Notes under the pieces: model-generated | Told to the model about the DNA's origin: nothing | Databases searched by the model: none | What the model saw: only the letters and a program-made list of their open reading frames with translations | Part shown: in pieces, positions 7,434-17,065 of the stretch | Position numbering within the stretch: the stretch's first letter is position 1 | Layout: each line of letters opens with the position of its first letter | Virus record (IMG/VR): IMGVR_UViG_3300025646_000056 | Location: 1-53,261 of that record | Origin: a virus | Reading direction: 5' to 3' (one strand) | Length of the DNA: 53,261 nt | Program-made: the position numbers and the translations under genes

Positions 7434-8815
7434 ATTTTGATGTAGATATCTATAGGTCAGTAACAGAAAGCATTTACCTAATTTGTCAGAAAGACGAAGG
7501 TATTCAACCCATCGATCTTATAGATTTTGTTAATAAAGTGACATTTCACGAAAGTATGAATCAGATGTTCATGAGTGGAACTATAGAATTCACTGTACCA
7601 AAAGGTTACTTTGGATCTCTTGGAATCAGAGTAGGAATTCAGGATGTATTATCAATAAAAATAAAATCTGTAAAATCAATATCAAAAACAAGTTACATTG
7701 ATAATGATGAATCTATACAGGATGTATTCGTTGTGAATAAAGTTTCCAAAATTGATACTCCTGGCAACTCAATATTGGATACTTATAAACTAAATTTCAT
7801 ATCAAAGGAATCAGTAAAAGATAAAAGAGAAAGAATACAAAAATCTTTCAAGAATAAAAAAAGAAGTGATATTATTAAAGAAATCTATGAAAACAATATG
7901 AAGTCTGAATCAAATTTGACTGGAAATGCTGATACTGATCATGCAGACTTTTTCTGTGTTGTACCTAACTGGAATCCATCAAAGACAATCAACTGGTTGA
8001 TGAGTGGTTGCGAAGCGGATGAAAGTAAAAATTTTTACTTCTTTCAGAGATTTTCAACTGATGGAAAAATAGAAACAGTCTTTGAAAATTTTAGAACATT
8101 ATGTGGACAAGAACCTTCTGTTGGTTTAGATTCAAAAAATGCAAGTGGATATGTTTCAAATTTTGATGTTGCACAACAGTCCAATCTTTCTAACGATTAT
8201 TTTGACAAAGCTAGAATGACTGTCTCTGATCCGATTGTTATGGAATATGATTTTTTACAGAATTCGATAAATGGATCATTGTCAAGTCGAGCATTCTTTT
8301 ATGATATTACTACAAAAAAATATACTAAAAATGATTATGTGTATAAAGACGATGGGCCAGAACCATCTCTTCCAAATCTTAAAAAATTCATAACATCATC
8401 ACCAATGATCGAAACAAATGAAACATATAACTCACCAACGAGTTCAGTTTTTCTTTTTCCAAAGGCCAAGTTTAGATTCGACAAAGCTGAATCAGAAGTC
8501 GGGGTTGACCGGACAGAACAATGGTATCAAGATCATATTTCACAAAAAGAAATTTCGATTGCAAATGCTGTAGTAATCGAAACGGCTGGTGACACGCAAA
8601 GAAGAATTGGAGAAACTGTAATGTTCTCCAACTTCATCAAAGATTATGATTCGGACAACTCTCCCTTTCAGCATGACGAAGATGGTACAGAAATGGGAGG
8701 TAAGTATTTGATATTTGGACTCGAACGAGTGTTTGAGTATCCAGAGGCAAATCCGCCTGGACAAGGAAAATGTTTAAATAGAATGGTGTTAGTACGAGAC
8801 GGGAACCCAATATAA
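7430..8815 (+). CDS. 27: Baseplate hub subunit gp27-like
   Basis: 461 residues (T4 gp27: 391). The trimeric hub on which the gp5 spike sits, adapting the six-fold baseplate to the three-fold spike. Visible features are an N-terminal beta domain (IDLIDFVNKVTFHESMNQMF, MSGTIEFTVP), the helical YKLNFISKESVKDKRERI region, and the hub-type FFCVVPNWNPSKTINWLMSG segment (about 185-200). Several T4-like hub proteins have a similar 'P-N-W/Y-x-P...INWL' sequence. It is immediately followed by gp5 (TAATG overlap), an arrangement expected for partners. I rely on this and on overall layout, since gp27 sequences diverge strongly. Confidence 0.72.
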   Translation: MNFDVDIYRSVTESIYLICQKDEGIQPIDLIDFVNKVTFHESMNQMFMSGTIEFTVPKGYFGSLGIRVGIQDVLSIKIKSVKSISKTSYIDNDESIQDVFVVNKVSKIDTPGNSILDTYKLNFISKESVKDKRERIQKSFKNKKRSDIIKEIYENNMKSESNLTGNADTDHADFFCVVPNWNPSKTINWLMSGCEADESKNFYFFQRFSTDGKIETVFENFRTLCGQEPSVGLDSKNASGYVSNFDVAQQSNLSNDYFDKARMTVSDPIVMEYDFLQNSINGSLSSRAFFYDITTKKYTKNDYVYKDDGPEPSLPNLKKFITSSPMIETNETYNSPTSSVFLFPKAKFRFDKAESEVGVDRTEQWYQDHISQKEISIANAVVIETAGDTQRRIGETVMFSNFIKDYDSDNSPFQHDEDGTEMGGKYLIFGLERVFEYPEANPPGQGKCLNRMVLVRDGNPI

Positions 8816-10491
8816 TGTTAGATTTAACTGGATATCAAAATAATTTCGTATGGTGGATGGGTGTGGTTGAAGATCGAATGGACCCAGAGAGACTTGGGCG
8901 ATGCCGAGTAAGAATTTTCGGAATACACCCGTCAGATAAAAACAAAGTACCAACTCAAGATTTACCTTGGTCCCACCCAATTTCTCCATTAAACTCTGCT
9001 TCAATAAGTGGAATAGGTGAAACCCCAGTTGGTCCTGTAGAGGGTACTCATGTCTTTGGTTTCTTTCGAGATGGAGAAAACGCTCAGTACCCTGTCATGA
9101 TGGGAACTGTGCCTGGTATTCCACAGACTAGGCCTGATGTGGGTAATTCAGAAGAGTCCGGATTTCAAGATCCGGGTGAAAAGTATCCAAAGGATTCAGA
9201 AAAACATGGATTGGCAGAATCGGATGTTACCCGTCTTGCGAGATACAGATGGACAGATTGGGAAGGTTCAGAACAAAAAGAAGATAAACTTCCTCCATTG
9301 GTTCAAGATAAATTAGACAATAGAATAAAGTCTGTTCCTGTTGCAAACGGACTTGGTTTCTTTAGTGAACCGCCGACAAAATATGATGCAAAATATCCAT
9401 ACAACCATGTAGTTGTTACCGAGTCTGGTCATGTTTATGAAATGGATGACACTCCAGGCAAAGAAAGAATTCATGAATATCATTCTTCCGGTACTTTCAC
9501 AGAAGTATTCCCTAAAGGCACAAGAGTTCAAAAGGTTGTAAAGGATAACTATGAGTTTACCCTTGGTGATAACTATGTAAATATCAAAAAGATTCAGCTG
9601 GATGACGAAGGAAATTCACATGGCGGAAACTTGTATGTGACAATTGAAGGTGATGTTTATGAATTCATCAATGGGAATGTAGAAAGACAGATTAATGGTA
9701 GTGTAAAAGAAACCATTGGTGGGAATTATTCAACTCATGTGAATGGTGACAGAACAATCAACATAGAAGGAAGTGAAGTAACTAAGATTCATGGTGACTC
9801 CACGAGCGAGTGTTATAACCTCACAGAGCATGTCATTGGTGGTCAAAAGAGATATTGCGAGAGTGAAATAGTTCTGGATAGTCCAAGAGGAGTTAAGATA
9901 CAAACAGTCGGTGGTAACATAAACTTAACCGCTCTTGGAAAACCTGATGTGACATCACCGACAGGTTATATTAACGGCAACATTACCACTACGGCAACTG
10001 GAATCACTGAGGTAGTTTCTGAACAATCGGTTAGTCTATTATCGAACGAAGGTTCAATTGAATTAGGAACCAACAGAGGTGACATCATAGCCGTTTCCAG
10101 AAACAATATTGATATAACTTCGGCTTCGAATCTTCGTCTAAACTCAAACGGAGAAAGTAGATTCGTATCGAATCTTAACATGTATATGGGGACAAACAAT
10201 GATATTAATATCAACTGTTTGAACTTAAATGAAACAATTGATTTGAGTTACACAAATTTCACAGGAAATGCTCACAACACCAGATGTAAACTTTTTAGTT
10301 TTACAAGTGAAAGTGATGGAACCCTGAAGGTTTCAAACTCACTCTTCTTAAATTCCACATCAATGTTGTGCAAGTCTAGCGGACTTTCTAGTTTCAGTGC
10401 ATCTCAAATAAACATAGATTCGAGTGGTGCCACCAACATGAAATCAACAGGATTGACAAGTATATCAGGTCAGGTCATCAAGTTAAATTGA
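8815..10491 (+). CDS. 5: Central spike gp5, without lysozyme domain
   Basis: 558 residues. The trimeric membrane-puncturing spike under the tube. Residues 1-105 are the OB-fold (FVWWMGVVEDRMDPERLGRC through the DLPWSHPI motif and PVMMGTVPG). A linker follows (105-190), then the conserved HVVVTESGHVYEMDDTPGKE (198-217). From about 270 to 540 it is a repetitive beta-helix with short Gly-containing repeats (IEGDVYEFINGN, INGSVKETIGGN, VNGDRTINIEGS). The lysozyme domain found between these parts in T4 gp5 is missing, with no room for its ~170 residues or its catalytic Glu/Asp/Thr pattern, so cell-wall hydrolysis must come from elsewhere. Overlaps gp27 by one base. The likely tip partner is the PAAR protein at 31889. 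Confidence 0.92.
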   Translation: MLDLTGYQNNFVWWMGVVEDRMDPERLGRCRVRIFGIHPSDKNKVPTQDLPWSHPISPLNSASISGIGETPVGPVEGTHVFGFFRDGENAQYPVMMGTVPGIPQTRPDVGNSEESGFQDPGEKYPKDSEKHGLAESDVTRLARYRWTDWEGSEQKEDKLPPLVQDKLDNRIKSVPVANGLGFFSEPPTKYDAKYPYNHVVVTESGHVYEMDDTPGKERIHEYHSSGTFTEVFPKGTRVQKVVKDNYEFTLGDNYVNIKKIQLDDEGNSHGGNLYVTIEGDVYEFINGNVERQINGSVKETIGGNYSTHVNGDRTINIEGSEVTKIHGDSTSECYNLTEHVIGGQKRYCESEIVLDSPRGVKIQTVGGNINLTALGKPDVTSPTGYINGNITTTATGITEVVSEQSVSLLSNEGSIELGTNRGDIIAVSRNNIDITSASNLRLNSNGESRFVSNLNMYMGTNNDININCLNLNETIDLSYTNFTGNAHNTRCKLFSFTSESDGTLKVSNSLFLNSTSMLCKSSGLSSFSASQINIDSSGATNMKSTGLTSISGQVIKLN

Positions 10492-10501
10492 GGAGTATGA
10501 A

Positions 10502-11572
10502 ATGTCTTGCAAAGATTGCCAGAACAATGTACCAGATAGAACAATTGATTTAGGATGTAGAGATGATGTCCTGTCTACCAATACTCTTGAACAAATTGCA
10601 GTTGGTCCAAGTTCAAGTATAAACGATTTAATCCAACAGGGAAAAATATCAATATCAAAGATCGATAGACCTTTGGACGCGGTGAAATATGTTTCATCGG
10701 CGGTGAAAGATATCAGTGTAAGATTCGGAAAAGTACAACCCGGACTCTACTATACTGAAGAGGATGCAAAGTCATTAAATGAACAAGTTGGTGTCGTATT
10801 TGATGACATTGAAAAGGGTCTTACTAATATTATAGACCAAATGGCAGAAAGAGAAAAAGAGATCAATGATTATGTCACCGATCAACTAAAGAACAGTTCT
10901 CTAGGTAAGACCATAGAAAATATATCGGAACCATGTGAAGATATTTTTGATGGATTTGAGTTTAACAGTCCGGTACTAGATTGGGAAAATCCAATAGCAA
11001 ACTCTCCAACTTTGAAGGTTGGTACATGTAGACTTGTTACTGGATGCCAATTCTGTGATTTTCCTGGCGACATAAACATTCCTCCGTTTCCAGGCATACC
11101 TTCCTGTAATTTCACACCAGTAAAATCTTCTCTTTGCGGTTTTGAATTTTTTGATCCTATTGCTACGATTACCAATGTTGTCAATGGTTTTCAGTTATTT
11201 GCTACTGAAGTTGGTTCGTTTGCATATGCGTTTGTTGACCTTGCAAATTTAGCAACAGGGTTTTTGGGTAGGTGTATTATTCGTATATTGAATTGTTTCA
11301 CATCTTATTTTACTGGTCAAAATTTAACAACCCAAGCCAATCTTTTGACATCAAATATAAGAGAACAAATTGCTGCTACCAGTGCTTATATGAATGCAAG
11401 AGCTGCTCAGATCAGTACAGTTCTTGCGACTATTCGAAACATCGTTCAGTCTGCTGTTAATGAATTATTCAGATTCTTATCTGAAATACTAAACATGTGT
11501 GATCCGTGTAAGATTGTGGAAGCTGTTTCGAATCCAGCATCTCTACCACAACTTCCTAATTTTGGTTTCTAA
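10502..11572 (+). CDS. Cysteine-containing structural protein of unknown function
   Basis: 356 residues lying between gp5 and gp25, with GAGGAG before the ATG. I do not recognise it. It has 13 cysteines, several paired: CKDC at 3-6, CQFC near the middle and CDPC near the C-terminus. The N-terminal third (60-150) is helical and charged; the middle is Pro/Phe/Gly-rich (GDINIPPFPGIPSC). A hydrophobic helical stretch of about 35 residues (FAYAFVDLANLATGFLG and beyond) is followed by a long Ala/Thr/Ser-rich helix. Position in the baseplate operon suggests a hub or wedge component. The paired cysteines could bind metal or stabilise the particle. Confidence 0.6.
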   Translation: MSCKDCQNNVPDRTIDLGCRDDVLSTNTLEQIAVGPSSSINDLIQQGKISISKIDRPLDAVKYVSSAVKDISVRFGKVQPGLYYTEEDAKSLNEQVGVVFDDIEKGLTNIIDQMAEREKEINDYVTDQLKNSSLGKTIENISEPCEDIFDGFEFNSPVLDWENPIANSPTLKVGTCRLVTGCQFCDFPGDINIPPFPGIPSCNFTPVKSSLCGFEFFDPIATITNVVNGFQLFATEVGSFAYAFVDLANLATGFLGRCIIRILNCFTSYFTGQNLTTQANLLTSNIREQIAATSAYMNARAAQISTVLATIRNIVQSAVNELFRFLSEILNMCDPCKIVEAVSNPASLPQLPNFGF

Positions 11573-11601
11573 AATAGTCATACATAGAGTGGGAGAATAC
11601 C

Positions 11602-11991
11602 ATGCCGAATAGATTTACATCAACAGATTTAGATTTAAATTTTTCTGCTCATCCTGTTTCGGGAGATGTGTCAAAATTAACTGGCGTGAATGCGGTGAAA
11701 AAATCACTACAAAATATTGTCCTCATGAATGCTTATGAAAAACCATTTCATCCAGAAATTGCAGGTAATATAACCAACCTATTATTCGAACTGGAAAGTC
11801 CCTTCATCGAAGTTGACATTCGAGAACGATTGGAAAAACTCATAACAAACTATGAACCAAGAGTGAGAATCAGAGACATCAAAACAATATCCAACCCAGA
11901 AAAAAATTCATTAGATTTGAGAATATATTTTTCTATTGGAATTGGTGATGTCGTAGAATTAACCACCGTATCATTAGAGAGAATACGATAA
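11602..11991 (+). CDS. 25: Baseplate wedge subunit gp25
   Basis: 129 residues (T4 132) of the GPW/gp25 family, the sheath-initiator component that joins the wedge to the first sheath ring. Clear features are the N-terminal DLDLNFSAHP, the NIVLMNAYEKPFHPEIAGN segment, helix 'LFELES', and the family's most conserved NYEPRVRI near residue 95 followed by a terminal beta-strand. It overlaps gp6 by one base. GGGAG precedes the ATG. Confidence 0.95.
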   Translation: MPNRFTSTDLDLNFSAHPVSGDVSKLTGVNAVKKSLQNIVLMNAYEKPFHPEIAGNITNLLFELESPFIEVDIRERLEKLITNYEPRVRIRDIKTISNPEKNSLDLRIYFSIGIGDVVELTTVSLERIR

Positions 11992-13841
11992 TGTCTAAAA
12001 ACACTTCACTACCAATTGACAGTCTTGAGTTTGATGATATCAAGAACAATTTAAAATCATACTTACAATCTCAAGATGTTTTTAGTGATTACAACTTCGA
12101 AGGTTCTGGTTTAAATATTCTTTTGGATATTTTAGCATACAATACTCATTATCAAGCATTCTATAATAATATGGTAATTTCGGAATCGTTTATTGACAGC
12201 GCTACAAGGCCTGATTCTATATTTTCTTTGTTGAAACTCTTAAATTATCTTCCCCAGTCAACTCTGTCTTCCAAAGCAAAAGTTACTATTTATTATAGTG
12301 ATGTCACTGGTCAGACGAAACCATTTAACAATGCAATTTTACCAGAGAAAAAAATATTCACCACGACTGTTGATTCTACTACTTACAATTTTACAAATCC
12401 AAAGTCAGCTCAATTTGTTCCCTGTTCGTTCGATGCAAATGGAAATGCAACCGAATGGGTGGCAAAAGATGTAGAGATAGTGCAAGGAACATTCTTCTCC
12501 ACTGATTATATTTTTGATAACTTGGTTTCTAGAAGATATAAAATTCCTAATGCGTTTAGTGACAATCGTTATCTTAGAGTTTATATCAAAGATTCTGAAG
12601 AAGATAATAATTCAATCTCAAACGAATGGAAAAGATCAGATTCGCAGTTGACACTCGACGGAGAAAGTAAAGTATACTTCATCCAACGAAGTTTTGATGG
12701 ATATTATGAGATAGAGTTTGGTGATGATGTATTTGGAAAAAGACCAAATGTGGGTGATGTCATTTCGATTGAATATTTGGTTTCGAAGGGCGATGAAGCA
12801 AACGAAATCGGAAAAAATGACCGATCAGGGAATAGAACATTTTCATTATCATCTGAAGGTGTTGGATATGAAGTTGTTGTTCAGGAAAAAGCCACAGGTG
12901 GAGCAAAGAAAGAAACTTCTGCATTTGCGAAGAAAGTAGGACCACTTTATTTTCAATCACAAAACAGGCTTGTTACTCCACAGGATTATAGAACAGAAAT
13001 TCTTAGACAGTTTCCTCAAATAAAATCTCTGCTTGTTTATGGTGGGGAAGACGCAGTTCCACCTCAGTATGGAAAGGTTTTTGTTGTAGCAAATACAAAA
13101 ACTTCAGTACCGTTGTCTATTCAGGAAAAAGAAGGAATTATTCGTAATATCATAAAGAAGAAAAACATAGTTGGAATCATTCCAGAGTTTATTCCTGTTG
13201 ATTACACATATGTTCGACTGAATCTTGATGTCTTATACAATGACGAATATACTTCTCTTTCATCCGATGCGGTCAAATCTATTATCAGAAATCTGATACA
13301 AGAATACACAGACAATGCACTTGAGGATTTTGGTTCAAGTTTTAGAGGGTCTACAGTTATTCGAGACACAATAGAATCAGAACCTTCAATCGTGTCGGTG
13401 AATCTTTCAACCGGAATGGAAAAACGAATAGACCCATCTTCTTTCTTGAATATTAAAAAGGACTATGACGTAGTTTTCCCAGGCGGCATTCAAAAGAAAT
13501 CATCTGGTTCGAGTATAGAAAGTAATGTGTTTGTTGCAAATGGTGTTCGATCCTATCTCAAAGATAATGGATCGGGAATCGTACAGTTGTACTATATTGA
13601 TGGTCGAGGAAACCAAGTTGTAAGTCAATCAAATATTGGCACGATTAATTATGATAAAGGAACAGTTGTTATCAAACAACTGAAAGTAGAAAGTATTCCA
13701 AATGATTCTTACATAAGAATATATGCTTCATCTAAAACTAACGACATAGAAGTTGTAAGAAATCAAATACTCTCGATCGACGAAAACGATCCAACTTCAG
13801 TGAACATTACTATAAAATTATCAGACGACATACCAGCTTGA
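11991..13841 (+). CDS. 6: Baseplate wedge subunit gp6
   Basis: 616 residues (T4 660). Core wedge protein whose dimers form the inner baseplate ring, homologous to baseplate J proteins. The N-terminus (DFEFDDIKNNLK-type start, then FEGSGLNILLDILAYNTHY near 40-58 and FIDSATRPDSIFSLLKLLNY) is the clear family signature. Further on are YEIEFGDDVFGKRPNVGD (about 240-257) and TPQDYRTEILRQFPQIKSLLVYGGE (about 328-352), typical of the J-domain. It lies directly after gp25, the conserved gp25-gp6 pair of contractile tails. Residues 500-616 look like an added beta-rich C-terminal part. Confidence 0.94.
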   Translation: MSKNTSLPIDSLEFDDIKNNLKSYLQSQDVFSDYNFEGSGLNILLDILAYNTHYQAFYNNMVISESFIDSATRPDSIFSLLKLLNYLPQSTLSSKAKVTIYYSDVTGQTKPFNNAILPEKKIFTTTVDSTTYNFTNPKSAQFVPCSFDANGNATEWVAKDVEIVQGTFFSTDYIFDNLVSRRYKIPNAFSDNRYLRVYIKDSEEDNNSISNEWKRSDSQLTLDGESKVYFIQRSFDGYYEIEFGDDVFGKRPNVGDVISIEYLVSKGDEANEIGKNDRSGNRTFSLSSEGVGYEVVVQEKATGGAKKETSAFAKKVGPLYFQSQNRLVTPQDYRTEILRQFPQIKSLLVYGGEDAVPPQYGKVFVVANTKTSVPLSIQEKEGIIRNIIKKKNIVGIIPEFIPVDYTYVRLNLDVLYNDEYTSLSSDAVKSIIRNLIQEYTDNALEDFGSSFRGSTVIRDTIESEPSIVSVNLSTGMEKRIDPSSFLNIKKDYDVVFPGGIQKKSSGSSIESNVFVANGVRSYLKDNGSGIVQLYYIDGRGNQVVSQSNIGTINYDKGTVVIKQLKVESIPNDSYIRIYASSKTNDIEVVRNQILSIDENDPTSVNITIKLSDDIPA

Positions 13842-13848
13842 GGTTTAA

Positions 13849-16800
13849 ATGACTAACTATAATCGAAATAAAATCTCAACATCAGTTCCAGAAAATCTGC
13901 CGGATTTTGTTGTTGAGCAATATCCAAAGTTTGTTACATTTGTCGAAGAATATTACAAGTGGTTAGAATCACAGGATAATGCTTATTTTGCACCATTAAG
14001 TTTGAATGGTTTGGTAGATTTAGATACTACTGTAAATGATTTTGTTGATTATTTTAAATCTTATATCTTTCCAAAGTTCCCAGAAAAAAATAAATCAAGT
14101 AAAGGTGATGAACTTGATGTACGGATCACACTGAAAAAGATTCGTGATTTTTATCAAGCAAAAGGAACAAAAGATTCTATAAAGTTTTTGGTTAGATTGC
14201 TTTTTGATGTTTACTCTGAAATATATGTTCCATCCGAGGATATCTTTGTTGCATCTGGAGGTAGATGGGATCAACCGAATATTATTCGATGTCTAGACAC
14301 AAACCCTGCCAGAAATTCTACTCTCAGAAATCTTAGAATATCTTTTTATGATTCAAATGGTAATTCAACTGGGTCTGCTAGAATCAAAGACCTAAAGCAA
14401 TTCAGTAGGAATGGCAAACAGATAATAGAATTTGATTTGATAGAAATAATTGGTAATGTTGTTTATCCAGGCACGATGAGAGCAAAAACTAATCAGGGTG
14501 AGAATATAAACATTTCTTTGATTAGTATGGTGGATAAAATCACGGTTTCTTCCAAGGGTTCTAATTATTCTCTCGACGATACGATAGTAATTTCAACAAC
14601 CTCTGGTTATTCTGGTGTATCTGCGAAGGCTTCTGTTCAGTCTTTAGACAAAAACGGAGGTATTCGATCGATTCGAATTGATGATCCGGGTCTGTTTTAC
14701 TTTCCAATTAACAACCTTTTGCTTCATTATACTTTCGATGTGACTAGTCAGACAGGAACTGGTGCGAGTGGTTTCGAAATTTATACTTCACCCCTTGTCA
14801 AAAAACCAGGCGTTTATCAAAATAATGACGGACAGCTTTCATCCACCGAGAAACTACAAGATAACTTTAGATATCAAAAACATTCTTATGTTGTTCGAAC
14901 AGAAGCCAACCTAAATGAATATAAGAATACCCTACGGGATCTTGTTCACCCCGCAGGAAAATTGTTACTTGGTGATTATTTTGTTTATAGAAACCACCAA
15001 ATACCATTGGATGCTGCTGGTTTTGGATTGTTCTGTGTTCAAGAACCATTCTTTGCTAATTATTTCCCGTATAGTATTGCAACACTCGAAGATGGTGCTA
15101 CAACTGAAGTTGGAGCGTTTGGTATTCTTCCTTCAGACTTTGACCTTCGAGGTGTTTCGACAGAAGGATTGCAAGGTTCTAATCAAGATCCTCCTTTCTA
15201 TTTTGATTATTTTCCTTTTGGATATGATGGAACAACTGGGTATACGATTGCAGACGAAGAAAGTGCGAGGTCATTACTCGGTGATGGTATTTCTTCTGGG
15301 TGGAATGTCCAAAACTTTAATAGATTCGGTGGTCAAGGAGCCACTTTAGAATTCTTTGCACGAAAGAGAATCAACAAAGCGATTATAAATTTCTATCAAG
15401 AACAAAATGATAATACTGGTTTTTATAATCATCAAAATAATGCTTTTTCTGTTGGAGAATTTGTACATCAAGGAGAAGATGGTCCAAATCAGGCAAGAGG
15501 TAGAGTTCTGAAGTGGAGAGGAAATCCTCTTGCGAGCACTCCTGGCACTCTTACGGTTGAAGTCCTTAATGGTGAATTTGTAACTGGAGTAGACCCAGAT
15601 CAAATACCAACAGGAAATACTCTCGGGTGTATTGCATATGGACTCACTCAGGGAGAAGCATATACAGGCGGCGGAAACCTAAAAAGCATCATTCAATTCT
15701 GGACAGGTGATACCGCTTCTATTCATAATGAGAATGCGTTTTCGCCTGGAGATGTTGTTTATGAATACAACTCTTCCAGTGATGGACCGCCAAGAGGAAC
15801 CGTTCTTGGTTGGAGCGGTGGTACTTACGGAACACTTACTATTCAACTCACAAGATCACCAAACGGAATTCCAGCAGAATTCAGTGGTGATACCGATCCT
15901 GATAACTCAAACTACACAAATAGAATTTCTTTCGTGACAAATGGAGGAACGGCATACACAGGCGGTGGCGTCCTTGAATCTCTTATAACTTTCAGAACAG
16001 GCGGAAATACACACGCTGATGATGCTTTCACGATTGGTGCTACAGTTTCTCAAGGAGATGCTCAGGGAGTAGTTATAGGGTGGACTGGTGGTACTTACGG
16101 GCAACTTACACTCGAAGTAGTTACTGGTGATTTCCAAACAACAACAACTTCAACTGATCCTTTATCCGAATTTACCACAAACCATGAAGAAAAGATAATT
16201 TTAGGAGCCGATGGTTCAACATACACGGACGGGGGAAACGACAGAGCAATAATTGCGTTCTGGAATGGATTAACGAATCACTCTCCTTCTGCCTTTACCG
16301 TGGGAGAAAAGGTCCATCAAGGCGAGTTTGGAGACGATCAAGCAAGAGGAACAGTTATAGGATGGATTTCGGCTTCGGCTGCTCTGACTCTTAGGGTAGA
16401 TAATGGTTCCTTTAGAACCGGAACTGAAGGTGAAGTTCCAACTGATGTCACTACTGGGTGTATAGTTTTTGGTGAAACCACGGGAATCCCATACACAGCA
16501 GGTGGTTCTTCAGATGGAAACTCTGGAGGGTATGTAATAGCTCTTCTATCGACTGAAAATTTTTACAACGGGGGAATCGTCGAAAGTGTAGTAGGATTGC
16601 CCGGACATTCTGGTGGTCATATCTTATCGGTGCAAACTGAACCATATAATTATGGTGGATTTGTAACAAATCTTGTTGAATCATATTCACTTGAATATAC
16701 TGGATCAACTTTGCCTGGATGGCCTTCAGATAATAATGATTTTTGGATTGTTCACCCTCATCCAAATACATGGCATAAAAATGTATCAGAAGGAACCGGT

Positions 16801-17055
16801 TGGGGCGATATTACGATTGGTGATTTTATAAAGAGCTCTGCTAAGTTAACTTCACCTCCTATTCGTGATTTTGAATGCGATTCGACACAAACATCAAATG
16901 ATTTTTTTTTTACTCAACCAATGACTTCTCCTAATATCATTTCGTATGATCTAACGGGCGAATTCGTAGAAGAACCATTCAGTCTTACATATGATATTGA
17001 GAGTCCTACTTCATATACACTGAGAAATGAGTGGCATATCCTTCCACCAGAATGA
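13849..17055 (+). CDS. 7: gp7-like baseplate wedge protein with four added C-terminal repeat modules
   Basis: 1068 residues (T4 gp7: 1032), but rearranged. Residues 1-370 match the C-terminal part of T4 gp7: LPDFVVEQYPKFVTFVEEYY near the start, FYQAKGTKDSIKFLVRLLF near 105-123 (T4 'STKGIEASYKFLFKVLY'), and DLVHPAGKLLLG near 364-375 (T4 'RFVHPVGFGF'). The large N-terminal part of T4 gp7 has no visible counterpart. Residues 528-886 hold four copies of a beta-rich module, and the end (980-1068) is another beta domain. The wedge-core role is inferred from the first part and from neighbours gp6 and gp8; the repeats could be surface decorations or carbohydrate-binding. A run of ten T near 16902-16911 encodes Phe-Phe-Phe and is a slippage-prone site. 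Confidence 0.75.
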   Translation: MTNYNRNKISTSVPENLPDFVVEQYPKFVTFVEEYYKWLESQDNAYFAPLSLNGLVDLDTTVNDFVDYFKSYIFPKFPEKNKSSKGDELDVRITLKKIRDFYQAKGTKDSIKFLVRLLFDVYSEIYVPSEDIFVASGGRWDQPNIIRCLDTNPARNSTLRNLRISFYDSNGNSTGSARIKDLKQFSRNGKQIIEFDLIEIIGNVVYPGTMRAKTNQGENINISLISMVDKITVSSKGSNYSLDDTIVISTTSGYSGVSAKASVQSLDKNGGIRSIRIDDPGLFYFPINNLLLHYTFDVTSQTGTGASGFEIYTSPLVKKPGVYQNNDGQLSSTEKLQDNFRYQKHSYVVRTEANLNEYKNTLRDLVHPAGKLLLGDYFVYRNHQIPLDAAGFGLFCVQEPFFANYFPYSIATLEDGATTEVGAFGILPSDFDLRGVSTEGLQGSNQDPPFYFDYFPFGYDGTTGYTIADEESARSLLGDGISSGWNVQNFNRFGGQGATLEFFARKRINKAIINFYQEQNDNTGFYNHQNNAFSVGEFVHQGEDGPNQARGRVLKWRGNPLASTPGTLTVEVLNGEFVTGVDPDQIPTGNTLGCIAYGLTQGEAYTGGGNLKSIIQFWTGDTASIHNENAFSPGDVVYEYNSSSDGPPRGTVLGWSGGTYGTLTIQLTRSPNGIPAEFSGDTDPDNSNYTNRISFVTNGGTAYTGGGVLESLITFRTGGNTHADDAFTIGATVSQGDAQGVVIGWTGGTYGQLTLEVVTGDFQTTTTSTDPLSEFTTNHEEKIILGADGSTYTDGGNDRAIIAFWNGLTNHSPSAFTVGEKVHQGEFGDDQARGTVIGWISASAALTLRVDNGSFRTGTEGEVPTDVTTGCIVFGETTGIPYTAGGSSDGNSGGYVIALLSTENFYNGGIVESVVGLPGHSGGHILSVQTEPYNYGGFVTNLVESYSLEYTGSTLPGWPSDNNDFWIVHPHPNTWHKNVSEGTGWGDITIGDFIKSSAKLTSPPIRDFECDSTQTSNDFFFTQPMTSPNIISYDLTGEFVEEPFSLTYDIESPTSYTLRNEWHILPPE
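15430..16506 (+). repeat. Four tandem protein-coding modules in the gp7-like gene
   Basis: Copies begin at 15430, 15724, 16012 and 16279 and end at 15675, 15969, 16236 and 16506, thus 82, 82, 75 and 76 codons. Each starts with His-x-x-x-x-Phe then a V-G-E/x-V-x-Q-G pattern, continues with R-G-x-V-x-G/K-W and an L-T-x-x-V strand followed by N/G-x-F, and ends in Tyr-Thr-x-Gly-Gly. They are similar mainly at protein level. The spacers (about 12-16 codons) also share an 'I-I-x-F-W/R-T-G' motif, so the true unit is about 95 residues. Confidence 0.85.
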
Positions 17056-17065
17056 GGAATCAATA

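Noticed and set aside
16902-16911. Second programmed frameshift at the T10 run in the gp7-like gene
   Set aside because: The -1 frame stops within about 10 codons and there is no downstream partner frame.
17027-17065. Upstream ATG (17027) as the start of the protease-like gene
   Set aside because: It lies inside the preceding gene without a ribosome site; the ATG at 17066 has GAGGAA at the right distance.
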